From the NCBI RefSeq assembly GCF_012395255.1, contig NZ_JAAZQD010000006.1, forward strand, positions 62,001 through 126,000: a stretch of 64,000 bases of DNA. The letters are read 5' to 3'. Each line of letters starts with the position of its first letter. The stretch's first letter is position 1. This DNA is from Oleiagrimonas citrea. GTDB taxonomy: Bacteria > Pseudomonadota > Gammaproteobacteria > Xanthomonadales > Rhodanobacteraceae. Positions 45,773 through 55,490 of this stretch are shown piece after piece. Under the pieces are notes generated by a model. That model was not told where the DNA came from, ran no database searches, and was given only the letters and a program-made list of their open reading frames with translations. A program made the translations under genes and the position numbers.

Positions 45773-47065
45773 ATGAAGTTGGTATCGTTTTCGAAGGTTC
45801 TGCTGGCAGGCGCCGTGGCGTTCATGATGGTCGGTGGTACGGCCATTGCGCACGGCAGCCAGTCGGCCAGCGAGAAACAGCAGTCGAAGTATCCCAATTC
45901 GGTCCGCAAGGCCCCCAAGCTGGACCTGAAGAAGCAGGACGACGCCGACACCATCAACAAGGCTTCCAAGGCCTACAACACCGGTGACTACGCCACGGCG
46001 CAGAAGCTGCTGCAGCCGTACGTGGACGGCACGGCAACCGATTCCAAGTACGCGCAGGTCGTCGCGCTGCAGATCATGGCCAACGTCACCTTCAAGCAGG
46101 GCGATGTGAAGAAGGCCATCGACATGCTGAAGAAGGCGTTGGCGCTGAACGTGATGCCGAACGACACCTACTTCGATCTGCAGTACGAACTGGCGCAGTT
46201 CTATCACGCCGACAAGCAGTTCCAGCAGTCGGTGGATACCGTCGAGAAGTGGCGTGCCGGCGGCAAGCTGGAGACGGCCGATTCGTACGGACTTGAAGGC
46301 ATCGACTACTACCAGATGGGTCAGTACGAGAAGGCCATCGCGTCGATCAAGAAGGCCATGTCGATGACCGACAAGCCGAAAGACGTGTGGAACCAGGTCC
46401 TGGCCGCGAGCTATGCCGAGACCGGCAATTCGGATGAGGCGCTGGCCTCGGCCCGGGCGCAGCTGGCCAAGCACCCGGACGATATGACCACGCTGAACAA
46501 TACCGTCTCGCTGCTGATCACCGCCGACAAGTACGAAGAGGCGATGAAGCTGCTGGAGCAGGCCAACAGCAAGGGACTGTTCACCGAGAGCAAGAGCTAC
46601 ATCACGCTGGCCAAGCTGCATCTCATGAAGGCGCAGGATTCCGACAATCCGAAGCCGGAAGCCAAGGCGGCCGTGGACGTGATCAAGGAAGGCATCGCCA
46701 AGGGTGTCGTTAAGCCGGGCTACCAGGCTTACAAGGTCGAGGGCGATGCGGCGTATCTGAGCGATGACATCAAGGGTGCACTGACGGCCTACGAGAAGGC
46801 ATCGAAGGATGCCCCCAATGGCGAGATCGATCTGATCAGCGCGAAGCTTCTGTTGAGCGAGAGAAAGTACAGTGCCGCACGACTGAAGGCGCGTGGTGCC
46901 GTCAAGCGCGGCCTCAAGCATGAGGGCGAAGCGTACATGGTGATTGCCGAATCCGAGCGCGCCATGCACAACAAGTCGGCAGCCATCAAGGCCATGAAGA
47001 AGGCCGAGCAGGATCCGACCACGCGTGCCAAAGCACAGGCATGGCTTAAAAAAGCGTCACGTTAA
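45773..47065 (+). CDS. Exported tetratricopeptide-repeat protein beside the TonB system
   Basis: This 430-residue protein has a signal peptide (about 1-26, VLLAGAVAFMMVGGTAIAHG). A lysine-rich linker follows, then TPR-like helical pairs from about 60 to 425, such as SKAYNTGDYATAQKLLQPYV and GIDYYQMGQYEKAIASIKKAM. TPR arrays bind proteins, so it may be a periplasmic partner of the adjacent TonB-ExbBD complex; that is inference from position. ATG 45773 has GAGGTGG upstream. A hairpin (45728-45748) lies in its leader. Its base composition is less GC-rich than most of the window. Confidence 0.85.
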   Translation: MKLVSFSKVLLAGAVAFMMVGGTAIAHGSQSASEKQQSKYPNSVRKAPKLDLKKQDDADTINKASKAYNTGDYATAQKLLQPYVDGTATDSKYAQVVALQIMANVTFKQGDVKKAIDMLKKALALNVMPNDTYFDLQYELAQFYHADKQFQQSVDTVEKWRAGGKLETADSYGLEGIDYYQMGQYEKAIASIKKAMSMTDKPKDVWNQVLAASYAETGNSDEALASARAQLAKHPDDMTTLNNTVSLLITADKYEEAMKLLEQANSKGLFTESKSYITLAKLHLMKAQDSDNPKPEAKAAVDVIKEGIAKGVVKPGYQAYKVEGDAAYLSDDIKGALTAYEKASKDAPNGEIDLISAKLLLSERKYSAARLKARGAVKRGLKHEGEAYMVIAESERAMHNKSAAIKAMKKAEQDPTTRAKAQAWLKKASR

Positions 47066-47168
47066 TTTTATCTAACGTGTTGAATCCAAAGGTATTTAAC
47101 CTACATGAACCGGGTCTATACAAAACCGCTTCGCTGGTGTACCTTGGATGACTTCCGCTCCACGGATG

Positions 47169-47200
47169 GGGCGACACGCGGAACCTACCGCGCGTCGCCC
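47169..47200. promoter_or_regulatory. Stem-loop upstream of tonB
   Basis: GGGCGACACGCGG (47169-47181) pairs with CCGCGCGTCGCCC (47188-47200) with one mismatch and a 6-base loop. It lies about 100 bases after the TPR gene stop and 47 bases before tonB. Without a T-run it could be a terminator remnant or part of the tonB leader. Confidence 0.45.
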
Positions 47201-47247
47201 TGTACTGCTGGACAACAAAATTTCGTTGGGTTTAGCAACTGACACAA

Positions 47248-47907
47248 ATGGCCTCACAGACTGACAACTCCGGCCGCGTGCCGTTCAACTGGAGACGGAC
47301 CTGGGCAACGGCGGTGACCATCGCCCTGCACGGTTTCGCGCTCCTGCTGCTGGCTTCGCCAGCGGCGCCGCCGGCGAGCAAGGAGAAGGCGAAGGACAAG
47401 GTGGTCCAGGTGACCTTCATCGAACCGCCGCCGCCGCCTCCCCCGCCGCCGCCGCCGCCGCCGCAGCCGCCGAAGATTCCGCCGCCGAAGGTGATCAAGC
47501 AGGTCAAGCCGCCACCGACGCCGCCGCCGCCGGCTCCGCCGCCGCCGGTCGACGAGCCTTCGACGATGGCTGTCGCGGCCCCGCCGCCGGCGCCGCCGTC
47601 ACCGCCGGCGCCGCCGACCACGATCGCTCCGGGTCAGGATCTTTCCTACCGGCTGCGTCATCCGCCACGGTATCCGTCGCGTGCACGACGCATGCACCAC
47701 GAAGGCACGGTGATTCTGCTGGTCCTGGTGGGTGTCGATGGTTCGCCGAAGGAAGTGAAGGTGGACCAGTCCAGCGGCTATCACGAGCTGGATCGTGCCG
47801 CGATCCAGGCCGCGAAGCGCTGGCAGTTCAACCCCGGCACCCGCGGCGGTGTTCCTTTCGAAGGCTGGGCGAAGATCCCGGTCGTGTTCAAACTTGGTGG
47901 CTACTGA
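47248..47907 (+). CDS. tonB: Energy transducer TonB
   Basis: This 219-residue protein carries proton-motive energy from ExbB-ExbD to outer-membrane receptors. A membrane anchor is at about 19-40 (WATAVTIALHGFALLLLASP). A very proline-rich spacer spans 59-125, including 13 consecutive prolines (60-72). The C-terminal domain (about 130-219) has YRLRHPPRYPSRARRMHHEGTV and ends PVVFKLGGY. No clear ribosome-binding site precedes the ATG. exbB, exbD1 and exbD2 follow, the Xanthomonas arrangement. Confidence 0.95.
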   Translation: MASQTDNSGRVPFNWRRTWATAVTIALHGFALLLLASPAAPPASKEKAKDKVVQVTFIEPPPPPPPPPPPPPQPPKIPPPKVIKQVKPPPTPPPPAPPPPVDEPSTMAVAAPPPAPPSPPAPPTTIAPGQDLSYRLRHPPRYPSRARRMHHEGTVILLVLVGVDGSPKEVKVDQSSGYHELDRAAIQAAKRWQFNPGTRGGVPFEGWAKIPVVFKLGGY

Positions 47908-47969
47908 GTTTCAGTAGGCTTTTCGAATCCACAGCAAAATTTCACGCTTGACTTTCCAAGGGTAGCGTT

Positions 47970-48737
47970 ATGTTCCAACAGACCACTCCGACCAATCCGC
48001 CGCCCAGCATGGGTGGTGACGCCAACGCCCAAGCCATTTCGCAGATGGGCTTCGACAACCTGATCCACAACTTCGACGCGCTCGGGTGGATCGTGTTCAT
48101 CACCCTGCTGGTGATGTCCCTGCTGTCCTGGTACTTCATCATCGCGAATTTCATTCGCAACTCGATGATCCGTTCCCGTGCGGACAAGGTCATCGCCGCG
48201 TTCTGGAACAATCCGTCGGCGCAGGAATCCATCCGTGAGATGGAAGCCCAGCCGAGGTCGGAGCCGTTCTCCAAGATCGCTCTGGACTGCGCGTCGGCCG
48301 CGGCCCATCACCAGCGTTCGGACGGCGGTCGCCTGGCCGAGTCGCTGAACCGTTCCGAGTTCATCGACCGCGCCCTGCGTCAGGCCGTGGCTCGCGAGAG
48401 CCTGCGTCTGGAAGGCGGCATGACCCTGCTGGCCACCGTCGGTTCCTCGGCACCGTTCGTCGGTCTGCTGGGTACCGTGTGGGGCATCTACAACGCCCTG
48501 ATCGGCATCGGCGCCAGCGGAGAGGCTTCCATGGCCGCCGTGGCCGGTCCCGTCGGTGAGGCCCTGATCATGACCGCCATCGGTCTGTTCACCGCTATCC
48601 CGGCCCTGCTGGCCTACAACTTCTTCACGCGTTCGAACCGCCTGACGTACGCCCAGTTCGACGAATTCGCGCATGACCTGCACGACTTCTTCGCCACTGG
48701 TGCGCGTGTCGACGCTCCGGCGCAGCCCAAGAAGTAA
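47970..48737 (+). CDS. exbB: Biopolymer transport protein ExbB
   Basis: This 255-residue protein forms the pentameric proton channel of the TonB motor. Three membrane helices are visible at about 40-62 (WIVFITLLVMSLLSWYFIIANF), 150-175 (MTLLATVGSSAPFVGLLGTVWGIYNAL) and 190-215 (VGEALIMTAIGLFTAIPALLAYNFF). A large cytoplasmic loop lies between the first two. The MotA/TolQ/ExbB motif is TVGSSAPFVGLLGTVWGI. It starts 62 bases after tonB. Confidence 0.96.
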   Translation: MFQQTTPTNPPPSMGGDANAQAISQMGFDNLIHNFDALGWIVFITLLVMSLLSWYFIIANFIRNSMIRSRADKVIAAFWNNPSAQESIREMEAQPRSEPFSKIALDCASAAAHHQRSDGGRLAESLNRSEFIDRALRQAVARESLRLEGGMTLLATVGSSAPFVGLLGTVWGIYNALIGIGASGEASMAAVAGPVGEALIMTAIGLFTAIPALLAYNFFTRSNRLTYAQFDEFAHDLHDFFATGARVDAPAQPKK

Positions 48738-48752
48738 GTGGAGGACTGAATC

Positions 48753-49169
48753 ATGGGGATGAGCGCTGGAGGTAATGATGGCGGCGTGATGTCGGAAATC
48801 AACGTCACGCCTCTCGTGGACGTGATGCTGGTTCTGCTGATCATCTTCATGATCACGGCACCGCTGCTGACCCACAAGATCAAGGTCGAGATTCCGAACG
48901 CCAATCCGAAGACCGAGACGAAAAAGGCCAATAACAAGCCGATCGATCTCGCAATCAAGTCGGATGGCAGCATGTACTGGAACGACCGTGCGGTCACGAA
49001 GGCTGAGCTGGTCGCGAAGCTGAAGGTTTCGGCCTCGCAGAGTCCGCAGCCGGAACTTCAGATTCGTGCCGACAAAGCGTTGAAGGTCGGTGACGTCAAG
49101 GCCGTGCTGAAGGATGCGAAGGACGCGGGAATCGTCCACACCGCATTCATTTCCACGGGCAAGAAGTGA
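48753..49169 (+). CDS. exbD1: Biopolymer transport protein ExbD (copy 1)
   Basis: This 138-residue ExbD has one membrane helix (about 19-42) with the proton-accepting Asp23 in VTPLVDVMLVLLIIFMITAP and a periplasmic domain after it. GGAGG precedes the ATG. A second exbD follows 165 bases later and shares 69 of 71 bases over the membrane helix region. In Xanthomonas campestris exbD1 is part of the core iron-uptake TonB system. Confidence 0.95.
   Translation: MGMSAGGNDGGVMSEINVTPLVDVMLVLLIIFMITAPLLTHKIKVEIPNANPKTETKKANNKPIDLAIKSDGSMYWNDRAVTKAELVAKLKVSASQSPQPELQIRADKALKVGDVKAVLKDAKDAGIVHTAFISTGKK
48789..48859 (+). repeat. 71-base direct repeat, copy in exbD1
   Basis: This segment encodes MSEINVTPLVDVMLVLLIIFM plus the next few residues. 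It is identical to 49371-49441 in exbD2 at 69 of 71 positions, with both differences at third codon positions. The rest of the two genes is clearly diverged. Confidence 0.9.
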
Positions 49170-49196
49170 CCGGAGCCGTCTTCGGGCGGCAACGTG

Positions 49197-49230
49197 CGGG
49201 GCGTCATGCGGCATGACTTCATGCGCCCCG
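49197..49230 (+). terminator. Terminator-like hairpin between exbD1 and exbD2
   Basis: CGGGGCG (49197-49203) pairs with CGCCCCG (49224-49230), enclosing a second small hairpin GTCATG-CGG-CATGAC (49203-49217). Only TT follows, so termination would be weak. It may reduce exbD2 expression relative to exbD1, or exbD2 may have its own promoter in the 165-base gap. Confidence 0.4.
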
Positions 49231-49334
49231 TTCTCCACTGAGCACAATCACAGTAAGTAGACAGACGCGGTCCGGGCAGCGGTAAGCTACGGGCAAGGCG
49301 AATCGAACGGGTTCGTGGCGTCGGAGGATGCAAC

Positions 49335-49754
49335 ATGGCTTTCAGTTCCAACGCAGGTTCGGGCTCGGCGATGTCGGAAATCAACGTCACGCCCCTCGTG
49401 GACGTGATGCTGGTGCTGCTGATCATCTTCATGATCACGGCGCCGCAGTTGACCCACCACATCAACATCGATCTCCCGCAGCCGAACCCCAACACCAAAC
49501 CGCCGGAAAATCCGCCGGAACCCTTGCGGCTGACGATCCAGGCGGACGGTTCGCTGTACCTCAACGACGTGCCCATCAGCGAGGCCGGGTTGAAGCTACA
49601 GCTGGAAGTCTACGGAAGCAGGGAGCTAGACAAGCAGCCAGAGCTGCAGATCGCTGCCAATGACAACGCTCAGTACGATGTGATGGCGCACGTGCTGGCG
49701 GACGCGAAGAGCGTCGGCATGCAGAAGATCGGCTTCCGCGACATGGATCAATAA
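49335..49754 (+). CDS. exbD2: Biopolymer transport protein ExbD (copy 2)
   Basis: This 139-residue second ExbD has the same membrane helix with Asp23 as copy 1, but a different periplasmic domain rich in Pro and Asn (PQPNPNTKPPENPPEPL, about 47-63). In Xanthomonas campestris exbD2 is not needed for iron uptake but affects pectate lyase induction and the plant hypersensitive response, so the two copies may serve different receptors. GGAGG lies upstream of the ATG. A textbook terminator follows. Confidence 0.94.
   Translation: MAFSSNAGSGSAMSEINVTPLVDVMLVLLIIFMITAPQLTHHINIDLPQPNPNTKPPENPPEPLRLTIQADGSLYLNDVPISEAGLKLQLEVYGSRELDKQPELQIAANDNAQYDVMAHVLADAKSVGMQKIGFRDMDQ
49371..49441 (+). repeat. 71-base direct repeat, copy in exbD2
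   Basis: This is the partner of 48789-48859 with two mismatches. The copies start 582 bases apart in direct orientation, so recombination between them would fuse exbD1 and exbD2 into one gene. Confidence 0.9.
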
Positions 49755-49786
49755 AGTACGACCCTTGATGCAATCAAGTTCGTGAG

Positions 49787-49812
49787 ACGGGCGCTTCGGC
49801 GCCCGTTTTTTT
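49787..49812 (+). terminator. Intrinsic terminator of the tonB-exbBD operon
   Basis: ACGGGCGC (49787-49794) pairs perfectly with GCGCCCGT (49799-49806) around a TTCG tetraloop, and a seven-T run follows. It ends the + strand operon before the convergent pdxJ gene. Confidence 0.93.
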
Positions 49813-49963
49813 ATGGCAATTCAACGAGAAAAGCGAAGTGGCGTTCCGCTGACGATCCAGGCCGGAAGTGGATATCAGGCCGTGTCAGCATGTTTGGCGC
49901 GTGCTCTTGAAACGAGGCGTACGGATCTCGGCCAAGCAAGAGATCCGATGCGCGGATCGGCGT

Positions 49964-50716
49964 TCAGCTGAGAATGTCCAGGTAGCGCCGTACCGTGGCA
50001 TCGAGTCCGGCATAAAGCGCTTCTCCGATCAATGCGTGACCGATGGAGACTTCAGCCAGTCCGGGAATCGCCTGTTTGAAGGCGCCGAGATTGGCCTGAC
50101 TCAGGTCGTGCCCGGCATTGACGGCCAGTCCGGCGGCATGTGCCCGGCGCGCAGTCTGTGCGCAACGCTCCAACTCGACTTGCGGCGTCCCGTCAGCGAA
50201 GGCTTCCGCGTAGGGGCCGGTGTAGATTTCCACACGCGCCACACCGGCTTTCTCGGCGAGCGCAAAACCCTCGTCGTCGTCGTGCCCGGCATTGATGAAC
50301 AGGCTGCAGCGAGCGCCGGCTGCATGGATAGCCTCAAGTGCCGGTTTGAGCCGCTCGATGTCGTTGCGCAGATCGAAACCGTGATCGGATGTGATCTGGT
50401 CGTCGGCGTCCGGCACCAGCGTGACCTGGGTCGGCCTGACCTCGCGAATCAATTCAAGAAAGCCCGGGTAGCCTTCGCGAGGGCCGGCAAAGGGATTCCC
50501 CTCGACATTGAATTCGACGCGGTCACGCGTCTGCGTGGCGAGTTGGCGTACGTCGTCGGGACGGACGTGGCGCTGGTCGGGGCGTGGATGAACAGTGATG
50601 CCACCGCAACCGGCATCCATGCATACGCGAGCGGCGGTCGCCATGTCGGGTTGATCGTGTCCGCGCGAATTGCGCAGCACGGCGATCTTGTTCAGGTTGA
50701 CGCTGAGTACGGTCAT
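49964..50716 (-). CDS. pdxJ: Pyridoxine 5'-phosphate synthase
   Basis: This 250-residue barrel enzyme makes pyridoxine 5'-phosphate in the DXP-dependent vitamin B6 pathway. The N-terminus [14 protein letters not shown], the phosphate-site residues in [13 protein letters not shown] and the C-terminal [17 protein letters not shown] are typical. ATG 50716 begins [14 protein letters not shown], as in the family. It reads towards the exbD genes. A terminator separates it from the PPTase gene upstream. Confidence 0.95.
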   Translation of the reverse strand: MTVLSVNLNKIAVLRNSRGHDQPDMATAARVCMDAGCGGITVHPRPDQRHVRPDDVRQLATQTRDRVEFNVEGNPFAGPREGYPGFLELIREVRPTQVTLVPDADDQITSDHGFDLRNDIERLKPALEAIHAAGARCSLFINAGHDDDEGFALAEKAGVARVEIYTGPYAEAFADGTPQVELERCAQTARRAHAAGLAVNAGHDLSQANLGAFKQAIPGLAEVSIGHALIGEALYAGLDATVRRYLDILS

Positions 50717-50797
50717 GCCGGTATCCACCGCAGGACGGCCCCCTACTGTACGCAAACCATCCGGTGCTGAACAGAATCGGGCGGGCGGAAGGTGGAC

Positions 50798-50828
50798 AAA
50801 AAAAAGCGCACGTGGGGAACGCGCGCTT
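50798..50828 (-). terminator. Intrinsic terminator of the acs-PPTase operon
   Basis: Read on the - strand, AAGCGCGCGT pairs with ACGTGCGCTT (one G-T wobble) around five bases, followed by a T-run (A-run 50798-50805 on the + strand). It lies about 115 bases after the PPTase stop and 82 bases before the pdxJ start. Confidence 0.85.
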
Positions 50829-50943
50829 CAATCGAGGGGAAACCAGAGAAGAGAGGACCACATCCGTGTGGTCAGCATTCCACGATGCAAGACACAAATG
50901 AGCTTGCACAGTTATGGACTGCCGGAATAGGGGAAAGTTCCCG

Positions 50944-51588
50944 CTAGATCGAATCAGCCGGTCTGAACCAGTACACACGGCGTGCATCGCCGCGCCAGGC
51001 CAGGCTGGCTGTGCAATCGGCATCCTGAATGGCATGGAGCTGCCAGGCATGCACAGGAGCGGCGGATCCGCTGAAGCTGCGGGCGATCGGAGCAGTGCGA
51101 CCGAGGTCGAAGGTCACCCGGTGCAGACCGTACCGCAGACCCTCGCCGAGTGCCTTGAGTACAGCTTCCTTGGCTGTCCACAGCCGCAGGAAGGCGGTCT
51201 GCTGGCTGGCAGCGGGAAGGGCGGCGAGTTGCTCATGCTCGGATGCAGCGAAGAAGCGCTGGGCCAGCTGCAGTGCGCGGGGCCGTGGACGCGACGCTTC
51301 CACATCGATGCCCAGTTGCGGCAACGACCGAGCAATGGCGATCAGGGCGATGTCCCGACTGTGCGACCAGTTGAAGTCGAGTTCCGCATGACCCGTGAGT
51401 GCGGGTCGACCATGCTCTCCGTGATGGAAATGCACGTCGGCCGGATCGACATCGAGGTAAGCGGCAAGCATCTGGCGAAGCGGTGTCCGCCCTTGATCGT
51501 GACGATACGCCAACCGCCACACATGCACGTCATCCAGGCCGAGATGGCGCGAGGCGCGTGCAGGTGCGGCGGCGGTGTAGACGGGCAC
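50944..51588 (-). CDS. Sfp-type 4'-phosphopantetheinyl transferase
   Basis: This 214-residue enzyme attaches phosphopantetheine to carrier proteins. The two family motifs are LGIDVEASRPR (magnesium-binding Asp and Glu) and FLRLWTAKEAVLKALG. The size indicates an Sfp-type rather than AcpS-type enzyme, as used for secondary-metabolite carriers or lysine synthesis. No carrier protein or NRPS/PKS gene is in the window, so the partner is elsewhere. The start is taken as GTG 51588, five bases after the acs stop, because the protein similarity begins soon after. Confidence 0.87.
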   Translation of the reverse strand: MPVYTAAAPARASRHLGLDDVHVWRLAYRHDQGRTPLRQMLAAYLDVDPADVHFHHGEHGRPALTGHAELDFNWSHSRDIALIAIARSLPQLGIDVEASRPRPRALQLAQRFFAASEHEQLAALPAASQQTAFLRLWTAKEAVLKALGEGLRYGLHRVTFDLGRTAPIARSFSGSAAPVHAWQLHAIQDADCTASLAWRGDARRVYWFRPADSI

Positions 51589-51593
51589 GCGCG

Positions 51594-53534
<1,941 letters not shown>

Positions 53535-53639
53535 GGTTCTCACCTCCGTACGTGAAAGAAACGGATCCGCCGCGGGCATGCCTGCGGGCGGGCAAGCCGG
53601 TTCAGTGTAGCCGACCGCGTCGCGAGGTGAAGTGCATGT

Positions 53640-53885
53640 TCAGGCCGATGGCGGTTCGTTCGCGTCGGGCTTGCGCACGGCTTTCTGCAGCTGCTCGACC
53701 TCGAAATCGTTGAGCTCTTCCTGCCGCGAACCGGCGCCGATGCGCACATGTGCAAAGGCCAGCACGGTGGCGACCAGGCCGAACAGCGCGCCGGCGATGC
53801 CCAGCGCCATCCAGCCCGGCGACGAGGTGAGGATCATCAAAAGGATCGAGGCAAGAGTCAGGAGCAGCAGGATCCAGCGTGTCAT
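53640..53885 (-). CDS. Small two-helix membrane protein, unknown function
   Basis: This 81-residue protein begins MTRWILLLLTLASILLMIL and has two hydrophobic segments (about 4-21 and 25-46). A charged helix (RQEELNDFEVEQLQKAVRK) forms the cytoplasmic tail. It resembles LapA-like or DUF-type small membrane proteins in layout, but I cannot assign a family. ATG 53885 is chosen because the first helix starts there. It lies alone between acs and the divergent aldehyde dehydrogenase gene. Confidence 0.65.
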   Translation of the reverse strand: MTRWILLLLTLASILLMILTSSPGWMALGIAGALFGLVATVLAFAHVRIGAGSRQEELNDFEVEQLQKAVRKPDANEPPSA

Positions 53886-54030
53886 GGCGCGCAATTCCGG
53901 AGGAAGGACACGCTGCCGATCATAGCTCGGTCCGGGCGGGCGCTGCGTGCGATACAGCACAGGCCTGCCGTGCCGCGGATCGGGTATGGTGAGGAGCATC
54001 CGCGACGCCCGATACAAAGAGAGTCACCGC

Positions 54031-55443
54031 ATGTCCGAGTCCGTCGTCTCCGGCCTGACCGATCTGTTGCAGCGCATGCGCCAGGCGCAACGTGAGCAAC
54101 CACATCCCGATGCATCCTTGCGCCGAATTCGTCTGGATGCGCTCGCTGCGTTGCTGCGTGAAAATCGACCGGCGATCTGCGAGGCCATCGATGCCGATTT
54201 CGGGGGTCGTCCCGCCGAGGAGACCGACCTGCTGGAATTGTTTCCGTCCCTGCAGGCGCTGGCGCATGCCCGACGGCATCTGCGGCGCTGGATGAAGCCG
54301 AAGCGTCACCTGGCCGGACTTTGGTTTCTTCCTGCGCGCACGCTGCTGGTGCCGCGTCCGCTGGGCGTGGTCGGCATCATCGTGCCGTGGAACTACCCGC
54401 TTTTCCTCGCCGTCGGGCCGCTGGTGGACGCGTTAGCGGCCGGCAATCGGGCGCTGGTGAAAATGAGCGAGTACACGCCACGCTTCTCCGCTTTGTTCGG
54501 ACAGCTCGTCGAGCGCTATTTCCCGCAGGGCGAAGTGCGGGTCGTGAACGGCGATGCGGGGGTGGCGCGCGCGTTCTCGGCGCTGCCGTTCGACCACCTG
54601 CTGTTCACCGGTTCGACCGATGTCGGCCGGCACGTGATGCGCGCGGCGGCCGCGAACCTGACGCCGGTGACGCTTGAGCTGGGCGGCAAGTCGCCCGCGA
54701 TCATCGGTCCGGGCGCGCGGTTCGAGTCCGCGGTCGAGCGCATCGTCTACGGCAAGTGCGTGAACGCGGGGCAGACCTGCATCGCGCCGGACTACGTCCT
54801 GCTGCCGCGAGGCCGTGAAGCCGACTTCATCGCCACCGCCCAGCGCGTGGTAGCGCGTATGTACCCGCAGCTGGCGACCGGCGGCCAGTACGCCAGCATC
54901 ATCGACGACGCGAAGCATGCGCGTCTGATCCGGCTTCGCGACGAGGCCGTGGCCGGTGGTGCACAAGCCCATGCGCTGGCTGCATCGTCACCGGCCGATG
55001 CGGGACGCGTGCTGCCGCCGACCGTGCTGACGGATACGCCGGAAGATGCCGCCGTGATGGACGAGGAAATCTTCGGTCCGCTGCTGCCGCTGGTGCCCTA
55101 CGATACCCTCGACGAGGCACTGGCCTATGTCGCCGCGCGTCCGCATCCGCTGGCGCTGTACCTGTTCGACAATGATTCCGCCGTGCAGCGACGTGTCGAG
55201 CAAAGCCAGGCAGCAGGCGGCATGTGCATCAACGACACGCTGTACCACGTCGCCCAGCATCATCTTCCGTTCGGCGGCGTGGGCGCATCGGGCCTGGGCG
55301 CGTACCACGGCGAGGCGGGCTTCCGCACGTTCTCGAAGATGCTGCCGGTGTTCCGGCAGGCGCGCCTGAACGGGGTCGGCCTGCTCAATCCGCCCTACGG
55401 TGCGCGTTTCCGGCGCATGCTGGATCTGCTGCTGCGAAGGTAG
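54031..55443 (+). CDS. Coniferyl-aldehyde-dehydrogenase-like aldehyde dehydrogenase
   Basis: This 470-residue NAD(P)-dependent enzyme oxidises an aldehyde to an acid. The catalytic cysteine is Cys250 (GQTCIAPDYVLL) and the general base is Glu216 (LELGGKSP). The nucleotide site includes IIVPWNYPLFLAVGPLVDALAAGN and FTGSTDVGR. The ETDLLELFPSLQALAHARRHLRRWMKPKR region and the overall layout match the coniferyl aldehyde dehydrogenase (CalB) group, which also accepts long-chain and other aromatic aldehydes. The exact substrate is not fixed. AGAGAG lies upstream of the ATG. Confidence 0.9.
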   Translation: MSESVVSGLTDLLQRMRQAQREQPHPDASLRRIRLDALAALLRENRPAICEAIDADFGGRPAEETDLLELFPSLQALAHARRHLRRWMKPKRHLAGLWFLPARTLLVPRPLGVVGIIVPWNYPLFLAVGPLVDALAAGNRALVKMSEYTPRFSALFGQLVERYFPQGEVRVVNGDAGVARAFSALPFDHLLFTGSTDVGRHVMRAAAANLTPVTLELGGKSPAIIGPGARFESAVERIVYGKCVNAGQTCIAPDYVLLPRGREADFIATAQRVVARMYPQLATGGQYASIIDDAKHARLIRLRDEAVAGGAQAHALAASSPADAGRVLPPTVLTDTPEDAAVMDEEIFGPLLPLVPYDTLDEALAYVAARPHPLALYLFDNDSAVQRRVEQSQAAGGMCINDTLYHVAQHHLPFGGVGASGLGAYHGEAGFRTFSKMLPVFRQARLNGVGLLNPPYGARFRRMLDLLLRR

Positions 55444-55490
55444 CCGGTGCGTCGCCGCTGCTGAGACGCCGCGGCGCTAGGCTGCGCGGC

